From: Leptospira stimsonii | Lineage (GTDB): Bacteria > Spirochaetota > Leptospiria > Leptospirales > Leptospiraceae | Reading direction: 5' to 3' | DNA length: 64,000 nucleotides | Assembly: GCF_003545885.1 (NCBI RefSeq) | Contig: NZ_QHCT01000002.1 | Coordinates: 385,001 to 449,000, forward strand | Part shown: positions 19,814 through 30,023 of the stretch, one piece after another | How the letters are laid out: each line of letters opens with the position of its first letter | How positions within the stretch are numbered: the first letter of the stretch is position 1 | The notes under the pieces: model-generated | What the model saw: the letters and a program-made list of their open reading frames with translations, nothing else | Told to the model about the DNA's origin: nothing | Database searches by the model: none | Position numbers and translations under genes: made by a program

Positions 19814-20899
19814 ATGGGAATTTTTGGAACCTCTTTAGGATCCTTGATGTTTCTCGGACAGATCGTCCTACTTCATAAGAATCGTCTCAACTATCTGCTC
19901 GGATTTTTATTCTTAGGAATGTCTATCTTGCAAGGGAGTTCGATTTCGATTCTTTCTTCCAATGAAAGTTACCATTCCTGGTTGATTCTTCTGCACATTC
20001 CGGCGCTCTATTCCGTGGGTCCCGTATTGTATGGAATCTACAAGACCAGCACGGGAGAATCCTTTCCTTCTTCAAAAAAGAAATTCGTTCTTCATAGCAT
20101 TCTTCCCGTCTTAGGCGTTCTCCTTTATTGTGCCGTTTTGTTTTTTTATCCGGACATTGGATCCGTCCTTCGCAAAGCCTTTGTAGAAAGAATTTTTCCG
20201 AGTCCTTTGGATTGGATTTTACTTCCCACGGTTTTTGGAATCGGGATCTACGTTTCTCTCGTTTTAAAAAGTTCCAAAGATCTTTGGAGATGGGAGGTTT
20301 GGAAATCGGAACCAACCGCGAGGATTCTCAGTTTTCTCGCGGTGACGTCCCTTCTTCATCTTTGTTTAGGCGCCTGCTTCTTTATTACAAAAATTCCTGA
20401 CTTCCTGATCTTGACAACGGGAGGAATGGGGTTCGCTCTTTGTGCGGCCTATTTGATCGGACATAGAAATCCCGGATTCTTCCAAAAACTAGAAGAAGTT
20501 ACAAAAGCGACGAGAGAGAAATACGCACGTTCCCTTTTGGTAGGAATCGATCGAGAGGTTTTAAAGGAGAATCTAATTCAACTGATGGAAAGGGATCGTT
20601 TGTATCGGGAAGAAGATCTCGGCCTCGGTGATCTGGCGGACGAACTCGCGCTTTCCACCCACCAAGTTTCCGAATTCTTAAATCAAGAATTGGGAAAGAA
20701 TTTTTCCGTCTTTGTAAACGACTTTAGAGTTTCAGAAGCCTGCCATCTTCTAAAATCGGAACCCACTCAGAGTATTCTGGAGATCGCCTACTCCGTTGGA
20801 TTTCGGACGAAGTCGTCCTTCAATCGTGCCTTTCAAAAACATACCGGAATCACGCCGAGCGAGTTTCGCTCAAAATCACAGAAAGAAAACGCAGATTGA
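19814..20899 (+). CDS. AraC-family regulator with N-terminal membrane domain
   Basis: The N-terminal ~220 residues form about seven membrane helices (FGTSLGSLMFLGQIVLL..., down to GGMGFALCAAYLIGH). The C-terminus is an AraC-type double helix-turn-helix (LGDLADELALSTHQVSEFLNQ and ILEIAYSVGFRTKSSFNRAF, ending HTGITPSEFRSKS). It likely senses a membrane or outside signal and binds DNA. The frame is open upstream to a TTG at 19703, but that codon lies in a stem-loop (12-bp stem with two G-U pairs, 19675-19704) just after the RRM gene. The ATG at 19814 is therefore preferred, although neither start has a clear ribosome binding site. The desaturase downstream is a possible target. Confidence 0.75.
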   Translation: MGIFGTSLGSLMFLGQIVLLHKNRLNYLLGFLFLGMSILQGSSISILSSNESYHSWLILLHIPALYSVGPVLYGIYKTSTGESFPSSKKKFVLHSILPVLGVLLYCAVLFFYPDIGSVLRKAFVERIFPSPLDWILLPTVFGIGIYVSLVLKSSKDLWRWEVWKSEPTARILSFLAVTSLLHLCLGACFFITKIPDFLILTTGGMGFALCAAYLIGHRNPGFFQKLEEVTKATREKYARSLLVGIDREVLKENLIQLMERDRLYREEDLGLGDLADELALSTHQVSEFLNQELGKNFSVFVNDFRVSEACHLLKSEPTQSILEIAYSVGFRTKSSFNRAFQKHTGITPSEFRSKSQKENAD

Positions 20900-20989
20900 A
20901 ATTTTAAGATCGAGACGTTCCTCGCTCCCGTTCCCGGATTCGAATTCAGAAAGAGAGAAAGAAAACCTTCGTAATTCGTTTTCATTCTT

Positions 20990-21190
20990 CCCGCGAAGGA
21001 TTTGTATTTCCGGAAAAAAACCGTCGGAACAACGACAATCCTCTGGAACGATCGCGCGCCCCACCCAAATTTTGGGTGGAGGGGAGCGGAGGCGGGAAAA
21101 CCTCGAGCAAGACCTTCCTCTATCATAGAATTCTACTTTTGGCAAGCAGGGTTTTCTCTTCGATTCTTTGTCGGAACTCCTACAGAATTC
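20990..21190. repeat. Intergenic repeat element with CCACCC/GGGTGG hairpin (copy 2)
   Basis: GCGCGCCCCACCC, an A/T spacer and GGGTGGAGGGGAGCGG (about 21053-21092) are followed by GGCGGGAAAACC and, after about 75 bases, by CGGAACTCCTACAG. The order matches copy 1 at 3569-3730, with the variable parts differing. Confidence 0.55.
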
Positions 21191-21252
21191 AATCTCCGTG
21201 CGAACTCGAAACGATCGGACGTTTCCTTGGCGCTACAAGCGTTTCGAAGGAG

Positions 21253-21298
21253 CATTCTATCGATTCCTACTTCGGCTCAAGTCCGAATCGATAGAATG
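21253..21298. promoter_or_regulatory. 14-bp perfect inverted repeat upstream of the desaturase
   Basis: CATTCTATCGATTC (21253-21266) and GAATCGATAGAATG (21285-21298) are exact inverse copies around an 18-base loop, 62 bases before the desaturase start. No T run follows, so it is more likely an operator or an mRNA structure than a terminator. Confidence 0.5.
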
Positions 21299-21360
21299 GG
21301 ACGACACATTTCCAAAAAGCGCTTAGGATACCGATCACTCCAAATGAAAAAGAGGCACAG

Positions 21361-22446
<1,086 letters not shown>

Positions 22447-22455
22447 CAAGAAGGA

Positions 22456-22493
22456 ACCTTTCCGTTTTCTTCGGAATCGGAAAGGTCTTTTTT
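22456..22493 (+). terminator. Intrinsic terminator after the desaturase
   Basis: ACCTTTCCG (22456-22464) pairs with CGGAAAGGT (22478-22486), followed by CTTTTTT (22487-22493), ten bases past the stop codon. Confidence 0.9.
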
Positions 22494-22599
22494 ACAAACT
22501 CAAAACAGTTTCTTCTCTTTTTCGTTTTTCTTTTGTTTTAAAAAAACCAATTTTGTTTTCCAGGAGAATGCTTTCTCGTCTTTTGGTTGAAGAGTCAGC

Positions 22600-23469
22600 A
22601 TGTCCTCCGAATCCAAAACAAAAACATTCCTGGAATTCCAATTCGCGATGCTTCTCATCAGCGGAAATATCCTCTTCGCAAAATTGATCGACGAAAGCGT
22701 CTGGATGATCACGTTCAGTAGAACCGTCTTCGCGAGTGCGGGGTTGTATCTCTTCTTAAAATGGAGGGGAAAGCCCGTTTTTTTTACCGTTACATCGGAG
22801 AATCTGGCTTCCCTGGGAAGCGGAGTTCTTTTGGCGATTCACTGGATCAGTTTTTTTGCTTCGGCAAGACTCGCCTCTCCAGCGATCGCCGTTCTCACCT
22901 TGTTTACACATCCGGTGATCACGGTCTTTATCGAACCGATCTACTTTGCAACTCGTCCGAAAAAGACGGATCTCTTTCTTGCACTTCTCGTTCTTTTAGG
23001 AGTGGGAATTCTGATCCCGGACTTGAAACCGGGGAACGATTTGTTTTTAGGAATCCTCTCCGGACTTTTTTCAGCGTTCACTTTTTCTTTTCGAAATCTG
23101 ATCACCAAGAAATTTCTTTCTCATCACGGAAGCGCTCAAGTGATGTTTATACAATCGCTTACGGCCGCGTTTTTTCTCGCGCCGGTTTGTTATTGGGATC
23201 CGATTCCTACGAACTTTCATTCTCTCGGACTCATGATTCTACTAGGAACGTTTTTTACCGCGTTCGCACATACACTTTACGTAAAGTCTATGTTTCAACT
23301 AAAGTTAAAGACGGCGGGCATCCTTTCGAGCATCCAACCCGTATATTCCATTCTTCTCGCATGGGTGATATTAGGCGACATTCCCGGTTACCGAGAAATT
23401 ACAGGAGGTGTTTTGATTCTTGTCGCGGGAACCTTGGAAACCATTCGTTTCAAAAAGGACGTTCCCTAA
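22600..23469 (+). CDS. EamA/DMT-family transporter
   Basis: The 289-residue protein has about ten hydrophobic segments in the two-fold arrangement of the drug/metabolite transporter superfamily. Typical EamA features are seen: a first half ending in LLVLLGVGILIP and a second half with FSAFTFSFRNLITKKFL, then SSIQPVYSILLAWVILGDIPGYREITGGVLILVAG. Members export amino acids, nucleosides or other small metabolites; the substrate here is unknown. The ATG at 22600 is the first Met of the conserved part. The next gene starts two bases after its stop, which suggests coupled translation and perhaps a shared role. Confidence 0.87.
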   Translation: MSSESKTKTFLEFQFAMLLISGNILFAKLIDESVWMITFSRTVFASAGLYLFLKWRGKPVFFTVTSENLASLGSGVLLAIHWISFFASARLASPAIAVLTLFTHPVITVFIEPIYFATRPKKTDLFLALLVLLGVGILIPDLKPGNDLFLGILSGLFSAFTFSFRNLITKKFLSHHGSAQVMFIQSLTAAFFLAPVCYWDPIPTNFHSLGLMILLGTFFTAFAHTLYVKSMFQLKLKTAGILSSIQPVYSILLAWVILGDIPGYREITGGVLILVAGTLETIRFKKDVP

Positions 23470-23470
23470 G

Positions 23471-25180
23471 ATGAATTTGGATCTGGCTTTGATCGATTCC
23501 AGCGCGCCTTTTTTCGTAAAGGCTCCCGGTAAATCGTTGAACTGGTCCAAGGCTCCCATCGGTCTTTTGGAAAAAAACCAAGAGTTCAGAAAAAAAACTC
23601 ATAAGAAGATACGAGAGAATTTCGATTCGTACGTAAAAAAAGTGAGTACGATGGGATACAATGCGATCTCGATCGATGAACTTTCTTTTCTTACCGACTT
23701 CCCTTTTTATCCGGAGAACCTTCGTTCCAAAATCCAATCCTATCAAAAATCCTATCGTAAACTTTTTAAGACCGCGAAGAAGAACGGAATGAAAGTTTTT
23801 CTCACGAGCGACTTTCTCTTTTCAAACACGAGCATCGAACAGGAAACAGGAGGAAGTTTTGACAAGGTCGTTTCCCTTTTTTATTCCGCGCTGGAAAAAC
23901 TCTTTTCCGAATTCGAAAACATAGACGGAATCATCTTAAGAATCGGGGAATCGGACGGAGTCGACGTAAAGGGAGATTTCAGAAGTCGACTTTTTTTAAA
24001 AACTCCGGAGGACGCGAATCGTCTTCTAAAGGAAATCCTTCCCTTATTCAAAAAACATTCCAAAAAATTAATATTTAGAACCTGGACGATAGGCGCTTAT
24101 CCGATCGGAGACCTCATTTGGAATAAAATAACCTATGAGAAAGTTTTTTTAGGCGTTCCGACGGACAATCTGATCATTTCGATGAAATACGGAGAGGGGG
24201 ATTTTTTCCGCTATCTAAATCTCAATTCCCTCTTCTTTCAAGACGACAGACCGAAGCTCGTGGAATTCCAAGCGAGAAGAGAATACGAAGGTTTTGGAGA
24301 ATTTCCGTCTTTTGTAGGTTGGCAATACGCGGCTTACAAAGAGGAGCTAAAAAACGCGAAAAATTTGGTGGGATTCAGCGTTTGGTGTCAAACAGGAGGT
24401 TGGTCCTCCTTCAAAAACATTACGTTTTTAAAGAATACTTCCTACTGGAACGAGCTCAACACCTTTGTTTGTATCGGTCTTTTCCGAAAGAATTGGAGCG
24501 TAAAAAAGAGTCTTCGTAAATTTTACGGCAAAAAAAATCTCACGGATCTGATTCGATTCTTACGCCTTTCGGAAGACGTGATCTTAAACCTTCTCTACGA
24601 TCCGGAATTTGCGAAACAACAACTCTATATACACAGAGTTAGGATTCCACCGCTACTTCATATCACGTGGGATCGTGTCACGATCAGCGATCATTTTAGA
24701 ATTCTCTACTATTCTTTTTGTGAAAACAGGGAAAGATCCGTGGAAGTCGGATACAAGGCGATCGAATGTCTCAACGAAATGGGAAGAATCGCAAAAAGAA
24801 TTTCTTTACCGTACGACTTTCGTTTTCAGTACGATACGTTTCAGCTCTTTGCCTTCTGCAGAGAACTACTTTATCTTCCGGATCCAGAAAGACAACACTA
24901 CCTCCTAGAAGAGACGATTCACCTCGCGAATATCTACGCGGAAAATTATCCAGACGCTTATAAATTTAGAATTCTTTCTCGTAAAAGAATTCCGGGATTT
25001 ATGTCTAAACTTTTACTGAAATTATTCATTCGAAGAAATAAAGACATGAGAATCCTAGATCGAATTCTTTTTTCTCCTCTTATGAGACATTTCTATTTAT
25101 TCTTATATCAAAAGATACGTTCGAAGCTTCCTTCGTTTATCAATCAACAGGCGATGCCCGTCTCCGAGCTCTTAAAATAG
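23471..25180 (+). CDS. Glycosidase-like protein (possible alpha-glucuronidase/TIM-barrel fold)
   Basis: The 569-residue protein has no signal peptide. Several segments look like a (beta/alpha)8 glycosidase: [19 protein letters not shown], then [46 protein letters not shown] and [16 protein letters not shown], in an order that recalls GH67-like alpha-glucuronidases. The Glu in RIGESDG and the Asp/Glu-rich loops are candidate catalytic residues. The C-terminal ~230 residues are helical. The family match is by pattern only and not certain. The ATG at 23471 is used because the upstream extension would overlap the EamA gene; the two-base gap points to co-expression with that transporter. Confidence 0.6.
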   Translation: MNLDLALIDSSAPFFVKAPGKSLNWSKAPIGLLEKNQEFRKKTHKKIRENFDSYVKKVSTMGYNAISIDELSFLTDFPFYPENLRSKIQSYQKSYRKLFKTAKKNGMKVFLTSDFLFSNTSIEQETGGSFDKVVSLFYSALEKLFSEFENIDGIILRIGESDGVDVKGDFRSRLFLKTPEDANRLLKEILPLFKKHSKKLIFRTWTIGAYPIGDLIWNKITYEKVFLGVPTDNLIISMKYGEGDFFRYLNLNSLFFQDDRPKLVEFQARREYEGFGEFPSFVGWQYAAYKEELKNAKNLVGFSVWCQTGGWSSFKNITFLKNTSYWNELNTFVCIGLFRKNWSVKKSLRKFYGKKNLTDLIRFLRLSEDVILNLLYDPEFAKQQLYIHRVRIPPLLHITWDRVTISDHFRILYYSFCENRERSVEVGYKAIECLNEMGRIAKRISLPYDFRFQYDTFQLFAFCRELLYLPDPERQHYLLEETIHLANIYAENYPDAYKFRILSRKRIPGFMSKLLLKLFIRRNKDMRILDRILFSPLMRHFYLFLYQKIRSKLPSFINQQAMPVSELLK

Positions 25181-25188
25181 AAATCGGT

Positions 25189-25217
25189 TTGACAGATTTC
25201 GGGTTACTTAATAATAT
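25189..25217 (+). promoter_or_regulatory. Sigma-70-type promoter for the MORN lipoprotein gene
   Basis: TTGACA (25189-25194) is followed after 17 bases by TAATAT (25212-25217); AATAAT at 25210-25215 is an alternative -10. It lies just past the preceding stop codon. This speaks against the TTG at 25189 being a start codon. Confidence 0.6.
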
Positions 25218-25266
25218 TTTGACTATGAACTCCGGTAGAAATTCTTCTATTCTGTATTCGAAAATT

Positions 25267-25950
25267 ATGATTCTCTTTAAAACTATCGAGACACGTTTTG
25301 TCTCATTAGAAAATTCTAAATCGATCGTTCTTGCCGCAACATTTGCAGTATCGATTCTTTTCGTTCATTGTTCCTCTGGTGACAAAAAGATATCGCCTAA
25401 CGAATCGGCAAGCGGCGCGGGAAGATCCGCTTATCAGGAGGACGAACCTCAAAACAACGAAGATCAAGAAACGTCAGCCGGGGCGGCCAACCGTTCCGCA
25501 AACGTGGATCCGAACGCAAAACAAACCCAGGGTTGTATCGAAGGAAATTGCACTTCCGGAATCGGAACGTATGTCTATGATAACGGCGACGAGTATAGGG
25601 GTTCTTTTCAGAACGACCTTCGAAACGGATCCGGCAAAATCAAATATGCGAACGGCGACAAGTTCGACGGGACGTTCAAGGATGATTTGAAAGAAGGAAA
25701 AGGAACCTATATCTTTAAGAACGGAGCCCTTTTGGAAGGAACCTTTCAAGCGGGAGCGATGTTGGGACCGGGAAAGGTTCGTTTCCCCGATACGAGCGTC
25801 TATGAAGGAGACTTTCAAGACGAAAGAAATTCTGCGGAAGGAACGATGAGCTCTTCCTTTGACGGATCCAAACAAAACTGTAGAATTCAAAACAAGATCG
25901 TTCTTTGCGGAGGCGGGCGCGGCGCGGAATCCCCTTACGGAAAAAACTAA
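25267..25950 (+). CDS. MORN-repeat lipoprotein
   Basis: A signal sequence ends in the lipobox ILFVHC, so this is a lipoprotein. After a Ser/Ala/Asn-rich linker come at least four MORN-type repeats: [17 protein letters not shown], then [34 protein letters not shown] and [21 protein letters not shown] repeats form beta-hairpin rods and are often involved in membrane or protein contacts. A CxxxxC pair (GCIEGNC) precedes the repeats. The start is uncertain: ATG at 25267 gives a usual signal length, ATG at 25225 is also in frame, and neither has a clear ribosome binding site. The gene has its own promoter and likely its own terminator. Confidence 0.78.
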   Translation: MILFKTIETRFVSLENSKSIVLAATFAVSILFVHCSSGDKKISPNESASGAGRSAYQEDEPQNNEDQETSAGAANRSANVDPNAKQTQGCIEGNCTSGIGTYVYDNGDEYRGSFQNDLRNGSGKIKYANGDKFDGTFKDDLKEGKGTYIFKNGALLEGTFQAGAMLGPGKVRFPDTSVYEGDFQDERNSAEGTMSSSFDGSKQNCRIQNKIVLCGGGRGAESPYGKN

Positions 25951-25978
25951 GGGTTCTTTATCGATTCAAAACGAATTT

Positions 25979-26045
25979 GTCTCTTTGATTTGATAGGCTC
26001 GGTTCATAAGAATGCCGATTCAAAGAGACGTCTCCTTTTTTTTTT
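25979..26045 (+). terminator. Likely terminator after the MORN lipoprotein gene
   Basis: GTCTCTTTGA (25979-25988) pairs with TCAAAGAGAC (26020-26029), and a run of T follows at about 26036-26045. The loop is long (31 bases) and a six-base gap precedes the T run, so it is less certain than the others. Confidence 0.5.
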
Positions 26046-26190
26046 GGATTCTTATCGGCTACTAGTTCCTTTTTTTAAAAGAATCGCGTATTTCAATCTT
26101 GAATGTCCCCTTTCCTTCCCGAGCCGATTGTGAAGGAGAAGGAGAAACACTCATAAGAAACTCAGATCCTAGTTTGTTTTATAAAGTCAT

Positions 26191-26796
26191 TCAATCGTCG
26201 CTCGAAGAAGAAGTACCCGAACCGATTCTTTTTTGATAGATCCGGATTCTTTCCTCGTCCATCCCGACAAGTGTATGAGAAATTTTTAATTCTTTTCCCA
26301 TGGCTTCCCCTCCGGTTCTTAATTCCACGACTCGATACCAAATTTCTCCCGGAGGAATATAAAACGCGTGGTTGATACAAAGACATTTGAACTTGAAGCC
26401 GAGGGAACTTTCCGGAGGTTCCATCGAATGTGGGGCCGCAAAAAAGTAAAAATCACGATCACTCTTGTTCCGCACGACCAAGACGAATTTTTTTTTGGAA
26501 CCGGGTTTGAGATACAGATCGTATCCGGGGATCGGGACGGAAACAGGCGCATCCGAAAGTTCTTTGACCGTTCCAGTCGACCAGAGATCGACCGGTCTTT
26601 GGGAAGCTCCTTCGAAAAGTTCCATCTCGAACGGGAATCTTTTTTTCTCCCAAAGAATCGAAACCTGCATTTGTCGATTGGGATCACTTTCCAACGGTTC
26701 CAATTTTTGTGAATCGGAACCGGAAGATTCTTTTTTGCAATCAAAGATCAGAAAAAAGAAAACGACAAATGCGCTTACGATTCGAAACAACTTCAC
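26191..26796 (-). CDS. Lipoprotein with Cox11/CtaG-like copper-site motif
   Basis: This 201-residue lipoprotein (signal [20 protein letters not shown], lipid Cys20) contains a stretch that matches the hallmark of Cox11/CtaG by eye: [21 protein letters not shown] (split here), then [20 protein letters not shown] with Cys138, Cys140, His143 and the PPGE at 148-151. Cox11 has CFCF followed by LxPGE and delivers copper to cytochrome oxidase. Here the membrane helix of Cox11 is replaced by a lipid anchor. A periplasmic copper-handling or oxidase-assembly role is inferred. The start is a GTG at 26796 that overlaps the TGA of the preceding gene by two bases, so translation is coupled. Confidence 0.7.
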   Translation of the reverse strand: MKLFRIVSAFVVFFFLIFDCKKESSGSDSQKLEPLESDPNRQMQVSILWEKKRFPFEMELFEGASQRPVDLWSTGTVKELSDAPVSVPIPGYDLYLKPGSKKKFVLVVRNKSDRDFYFFAAPHSMEPPESSLGFKFKCLCINHAFYIPPGEIWYRVVELRTGGEAMGKELKISHTLVGMDEERIRIYQKRIGSGTSSSSDD

Positions 26797-28277
26797 TCCA
26801 GGGCCATCTCCAAAGTTTTGAAGTCGAGTTTGCGACTTGGACTCGTGTTTTGAACGTAAATATTTCCGTTTAATTTTTTGATCGTGATAAAATCCTGAAA
26901 GATGATTTCCTTTTTATCCGGGTCGGTTTCCCCCATGTTACAATCTCTTCCACAACCATTGCAATCCATGTCCCCGTATTTTTCCTCGAAGGAAGATGAG
27001 TATTTTCGCATATACCCGAATACCCTAAGTTTCAACGAGTCCGCGGAAGATTCTTTGACTTCGTAATTTCCGATCGCGTAAAACTTGCTCGTCTTATTCA
27101 CATAACCCATATCATCGCTTTTTTGATCCTGGGTATCTCCTTCCATAAAAAAGGATCCGTCCGAACGCATTCTCAAGGACCAATTGGATTCGATTCTTAC
27201 ACCGTTCGTTTCCTCCGTTGTTGAGGCGCCGGCTACCGGCTCCGCTTGCGCGATCGTTTCCGTACTTTGAACTTCTTCCGGAAGTGCGGAAACCTCAGAA
27301 CCTCTTAGCCCGTGATTGAGTATCGTATCCAAATCGGGAGGAGTGAATTGAAGATGATTCTGCCGTGCGATACTCTGCGACCTCGAAATCGGATTGATAA
27401 GAATCCAATTCTTATCCATTCCAAAACGAATCTCGCTGAGCACTAATCCTTTGTACATTTTTCCCGCGTAGATATCATCGACCGTAAGACGAAGGGAAGC
27501 GCCTTCGAAGGTTTTTTCCAGAGCGATCTCTTGAGGACCGAGAATATCCTGCACTTTGATTTTCTGAACGTAACCGTTGTCCCCCGTAAGAGTCGCGGCC
27601 TTGAGTCGTCCGTTCGAATAGCAGTGTTGATCCGATCTTTGATAACCGTTCCAAATCTTGATCGAATTGATTTTTTGCGGTTCTTTGAATTTGAAATCGA
27701 GAATGACTCCCTTTCCCTTTTTATCCGAAGCCCAGGCGTATTCGTAACGGGAATCGAAAAGATTCATCACGTCATAAGACAAAACCGGATTGGCGGTTTC
27801 GGATGCTTTTGCGGAACCTTCCACGATCTTAGGAAGTTTGAGGGAGAATGGTTTGTCTCTTTCGTCATAAAATCGAATTTCTCCGATACAAAGATCTTTG
27901 TTCTTTCTAAAGTTGATCGTGACCGATCGGGAATAGACTGGTTTCTCAAAGGAGACGATCGCCTTGGTTCCGCTTAACGTCGCAGAGGCGCTCAGCTCAT
28001 CGAAGTTAATGTAAGCGGTGACCGCGTCGCTGAATTCACCTTTGCAGGAATCCACTTCCACTTTTTTCAATTGAAAACCTTCGTCAGGGTAGAAATGCAT
28101 TTTTACGAATTCCGCTCCGTCCTCGGGTTTCCAGGAACTACCGCCTAACGCGGCAAAAGCGAGCTTATCGCTCAGGGAAGTGGAAGTCGCCATGGAAACG
28201 CTCAATTCTTTTTTACAATTCCAAAGACAGAATGCGAAAAGAAGGATCGAAATAAAAAAAGTCGGGATACGATTCAT
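26793..28277 (-). CDS. Lipoprotein with discoidin/NADase-type glycan-binding-like domain
   Basis: A lipobox (CLWNC) follows the signal sequence. The middle region (about residues 165-300) resembles the discoidin-fold domain called NADase-type glycan-binding: [20 protein letters not shown], then [34 protein letters not shown] and LVLSEIRFG. The N-terminal ~150 residues appear to be a related beta-rich domain ([12 protein letters not shown]...CIGEIRFYD). The C-terminal part has a Cys cluster (DCNGCGRDC). Such domains bind sugars or mediate surface contacts. No NADase domain is attached. It forms a two-gene unit with the Cox11-like lipoprotein. Confidence 0.72.
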   Translation of the reverse strand: MNRIPTFFISILLFAFCLWNCKKELSVSMATSTSLSDKLAFAALGGSSWKPEDGAEFVKMHFYPDEGFQLKKVEVDSCKGEFSDAVTAYINFDELSASATLSGTKAIVSFEKPVYSRSVTINFRKNKDLCIGEIRFYDERDKPFSLKLPKIVEGSAKASETANPVLSYDVMNLFDSRYEYAWASDKKGKGVILDFKFKEPQKINSIKIWNGYQRSDQHCYSNGRLKAATLTGDNGYVQKIKVQDILGPQEIALEKTFEGASLRLTVDDIYAGKMYKGLVLSEIRFGMDKNWILINPISRSQSIARQNHLQFTPPDLDTILNHGLRGSEVSALPEEVQSTETIAQAEPVAGASTTEETNGVRIESNWSLRMRSDGSFFMEGDTQDQKSDDMGYVNKTSKFYAIGNYEVKESSADSLKLRVFGYMRKYSSSFEEKYGDMDCNGCGRDCNMGETDPDKKEIIFQDFITIKKLNGNIYVQNTSPSRKLDFKTLEMALE

Positions 28278-28387
28278 CGATGAATTCTCCAGGAAAGAAT
28301 TTGCACGAGTTTAAGTGTCTTCCCCGCTCTGTCAAATGCAAAGGAATCCGAAGATGATTTCGACTCCCTTTGGTCGGGAAGAAATTC

Positions 28388-28452
28388 TTGACGCACTACT
28401 CGCATTCTTTTGTATGGCTAGATTGATATTGAGAATCATTCTTAATATCAAT
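28388..28452 (+). promoter_or_regulatory. Promoter and Fur-like 31-bp palindromic operator
   Basis: TTGACG (28388-28393) with a -10-like TGTATGGCT (from 28411) forms a promoter. Right after it lies a palindrome: ATTGATATTGAGAAT (28422-28436), a central C, and ATTCTTAATATCAAT (28438-28452). The arms match at 14 of 15 positions. The core GAGAATCATTCTT is close to Fur boxes known in other bacteria. The palindrome would cover the transcription start. Confidence 0.65.
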
Positions 28453-28466
28453 GAATATAGGGACTT

Positions 28467-30008
28467 ATGAAATTCAAAACAACGCTCTTCCTTTTTAGTC
28501 TTTTCTGGATCTTGGGCTGTGGAGAAAAATCTTCAGGCGAAAACACTCTCGCCTCCTTGGGTCTGGCCCTCGGTCCGGTCAGTGCAACTCCTTCCGCTTC
28601 CTTCGAGATCCTTTCCCCCAAAGACGGAGAAATCGTTCCGGTCTATCAATTGGAACCGACGATTTCGGTCAACGAGCCCGGATCCTTGGAGGTTCTGCGT
28701 AACGACGAACCGGTCGCTTTCGTAAACGCGGCTTCACTCGATTCTTCTTCCGAGAAGAATTTGGTGAAAATCCCGGCTTTCAAACCGAAGAATGGTGAAA
28801 ATTCGATTCTCTTCCGTTGGAAGCGTTCGAACGGGGAGATCCTACAAAAGGAAATTCGTGTTTACTTCGGTACAAAACTCACCGCGGGTGCGGCTCACTC
28901 CGGATTCTTAAAAGACGGAGACGTCTACACGGTGGGCAGAAACAATTACGGTCAATTAGGAACGGGAGTTTCGACCGGAGACGGAATCAACGACCTTATC
29001 ACAAAGTTGAATTCGATTGGAACCGTTTCGAGTCTCCACTTTACACAAAACAATTCGATGGCGATTCGAAAGGACGGTAAGGTCTTTACCTGGGGAACGA
29101 ATGCAAACGGACAATTGGGAATCGGAAACAACAATACGGACCCGCCCACCCCTTCCAACGCGGGAACCAGACTTCCTCCTACGGAAGTGCCCGGCATCCA
29201 AGACGCGGTCTCGGGCGCTTTCGGTTTTGATCACGCGCTCGTCTTAAAATCGGACGGAACACTCCTTGCCTTCGGATTAAACAACGTCGGTCAGTTAGGA
29301 AACGGAGCAACGGGAATGTCCGCGACAACGATTTCCACCTCTCCTGTTGCCGTCGTCGGTTTGAACGACGTGATCCAAGTCATAGCCGGTTCTCAACATT
29401 CCGCGGCTCTGACGTCTCAAGGCGAGGTTTTTGTCTGGGGAAGAAACCAGTATGGAAATCTCGGAAACGGTTGGATCGACACTTCGACCACAATCCATTC
29501 CACTCCGCAAAAAGTTCCGGGACTGAGCGGAATCAAACAAATCGCGAACGGAAGGGATCATCTTCTTGCGCTTCGTTCGGACGGAAGGGTTTTCGCTTGG
29601 GGGCTCAACGCGAGCGGACAACTCGGAATCGGCGGAAGCGGCTCTCCCGGACCTACCGCGACTCCAACCGAAGTTTTGAATATTCAAAATGTTGCATCCG
29701 TATGGGCGGGCGGAACTCAAAGTTTCGCGGTGTTAAACGACGGAACCGTGAAAGGCTGGGGAGCCAACGGAACGACCGCCAATCTCGGTATCGGCGAAAC
29801 GACCACGGCCAAACTCTATTCACCGGGAAATGCGGTCATCGGCATCAAAGGGTTGGTCCATTTCGGGTGCGGCGCGACTCACAACTTTGCTCTCTTGGGA
29901 GACGGTTCCGTCTACGGCTGGGGTTGGAATTTCAAAGGATCCCTGGGAAGGCCCGATCTTCAGACGAACTGGGGAGCTTCGACACCCGTTTCCATCAGTT
30001 TTCCTTAA
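28467..30008 (+). CDS. RCC1-repeat lipoprotein
   Basis: The 513-residue protein has a lipoprotein signal (FWILGC) and, from about residue 140 on, seven or so RCC1-like repeats, each with patterns such as [47 protein letters not shown] and [12 protein letters not shown]. Such repeats form a beta-propeller that serves for binding. The N-terminal ~100 residues before the propeller look like an Ig-like domain ([18 protein letters not shown]). It is the first gene after the Fur-like palindrome and is followed after 15 bases by the di-haem oxidoreductase gene. A surface or periplasmic partner in iron- or haem-related work is inferred from context only. Confidence 0.88.
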   Translation: MKFKTTLFLFSLFWILGCGEKSSGENTLASLGLALGPVSATPSASFEILSPKDGEIVPVYQLEPTISVNEPGSLEVLRNDEPVAFVNAASLDSSSEKNLVKIPAFKPKNGENSILFRWKRSNGEILQKEIRVYFGTKLTAGAAHSGFLKDGDVYTVGRNNYGQLGTGVSTGDGINDLITKLNSIGTVSSLHFTQNNSMAIRKDGKVFTWGTNANGQLGIGNNNTDPPTPSNAGTRLPPTEVPGIQDAVSGAFGFDHALVLKSDGTLLAFGLNNVGQLGNGATGMSATTISTSPVAVVGLNDVIQVIAGSQHSAALTSQGEVFVWGRNQYGNLGNGWIDTSTTIHSTPQKVPGLSGIKQIANGRDHLLALRSDGRVFAWGLNASGQLGIGGSGSPGPTATPTEVLNIQNVASVWAGGTQSFAVLNDGTVKGWGANGTTANLGIGETTTAKLYSPGNAVIGIKGLVHFGCGATHNFALLGDGSVYGWGWNFKGSLGRPDLQTNWGASTPVSISFP

Positions 30009-30023
30009 TATTTTAATTTTCGA

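Larger units (their letters stand above)
20900..21360. other. Gene-free stretch with repeat element and inverted repeat
   Basis: This 460-base gap between the AraC regulator and the desaturase holds the second copy of the intergenic repeat and a 14-bp perfect inverted repeat. Both are listed separately. No credible gene is present. Confidence 0.6.

Noticed and set aside
25189..25191. TTG at 25189 as start codon of the MORN lipoprotein
   Set aside because: It is the first triplet of a TTGACA -35 box with a -10-like box 17 bases on; an internal ATG gives a better signal peptide.
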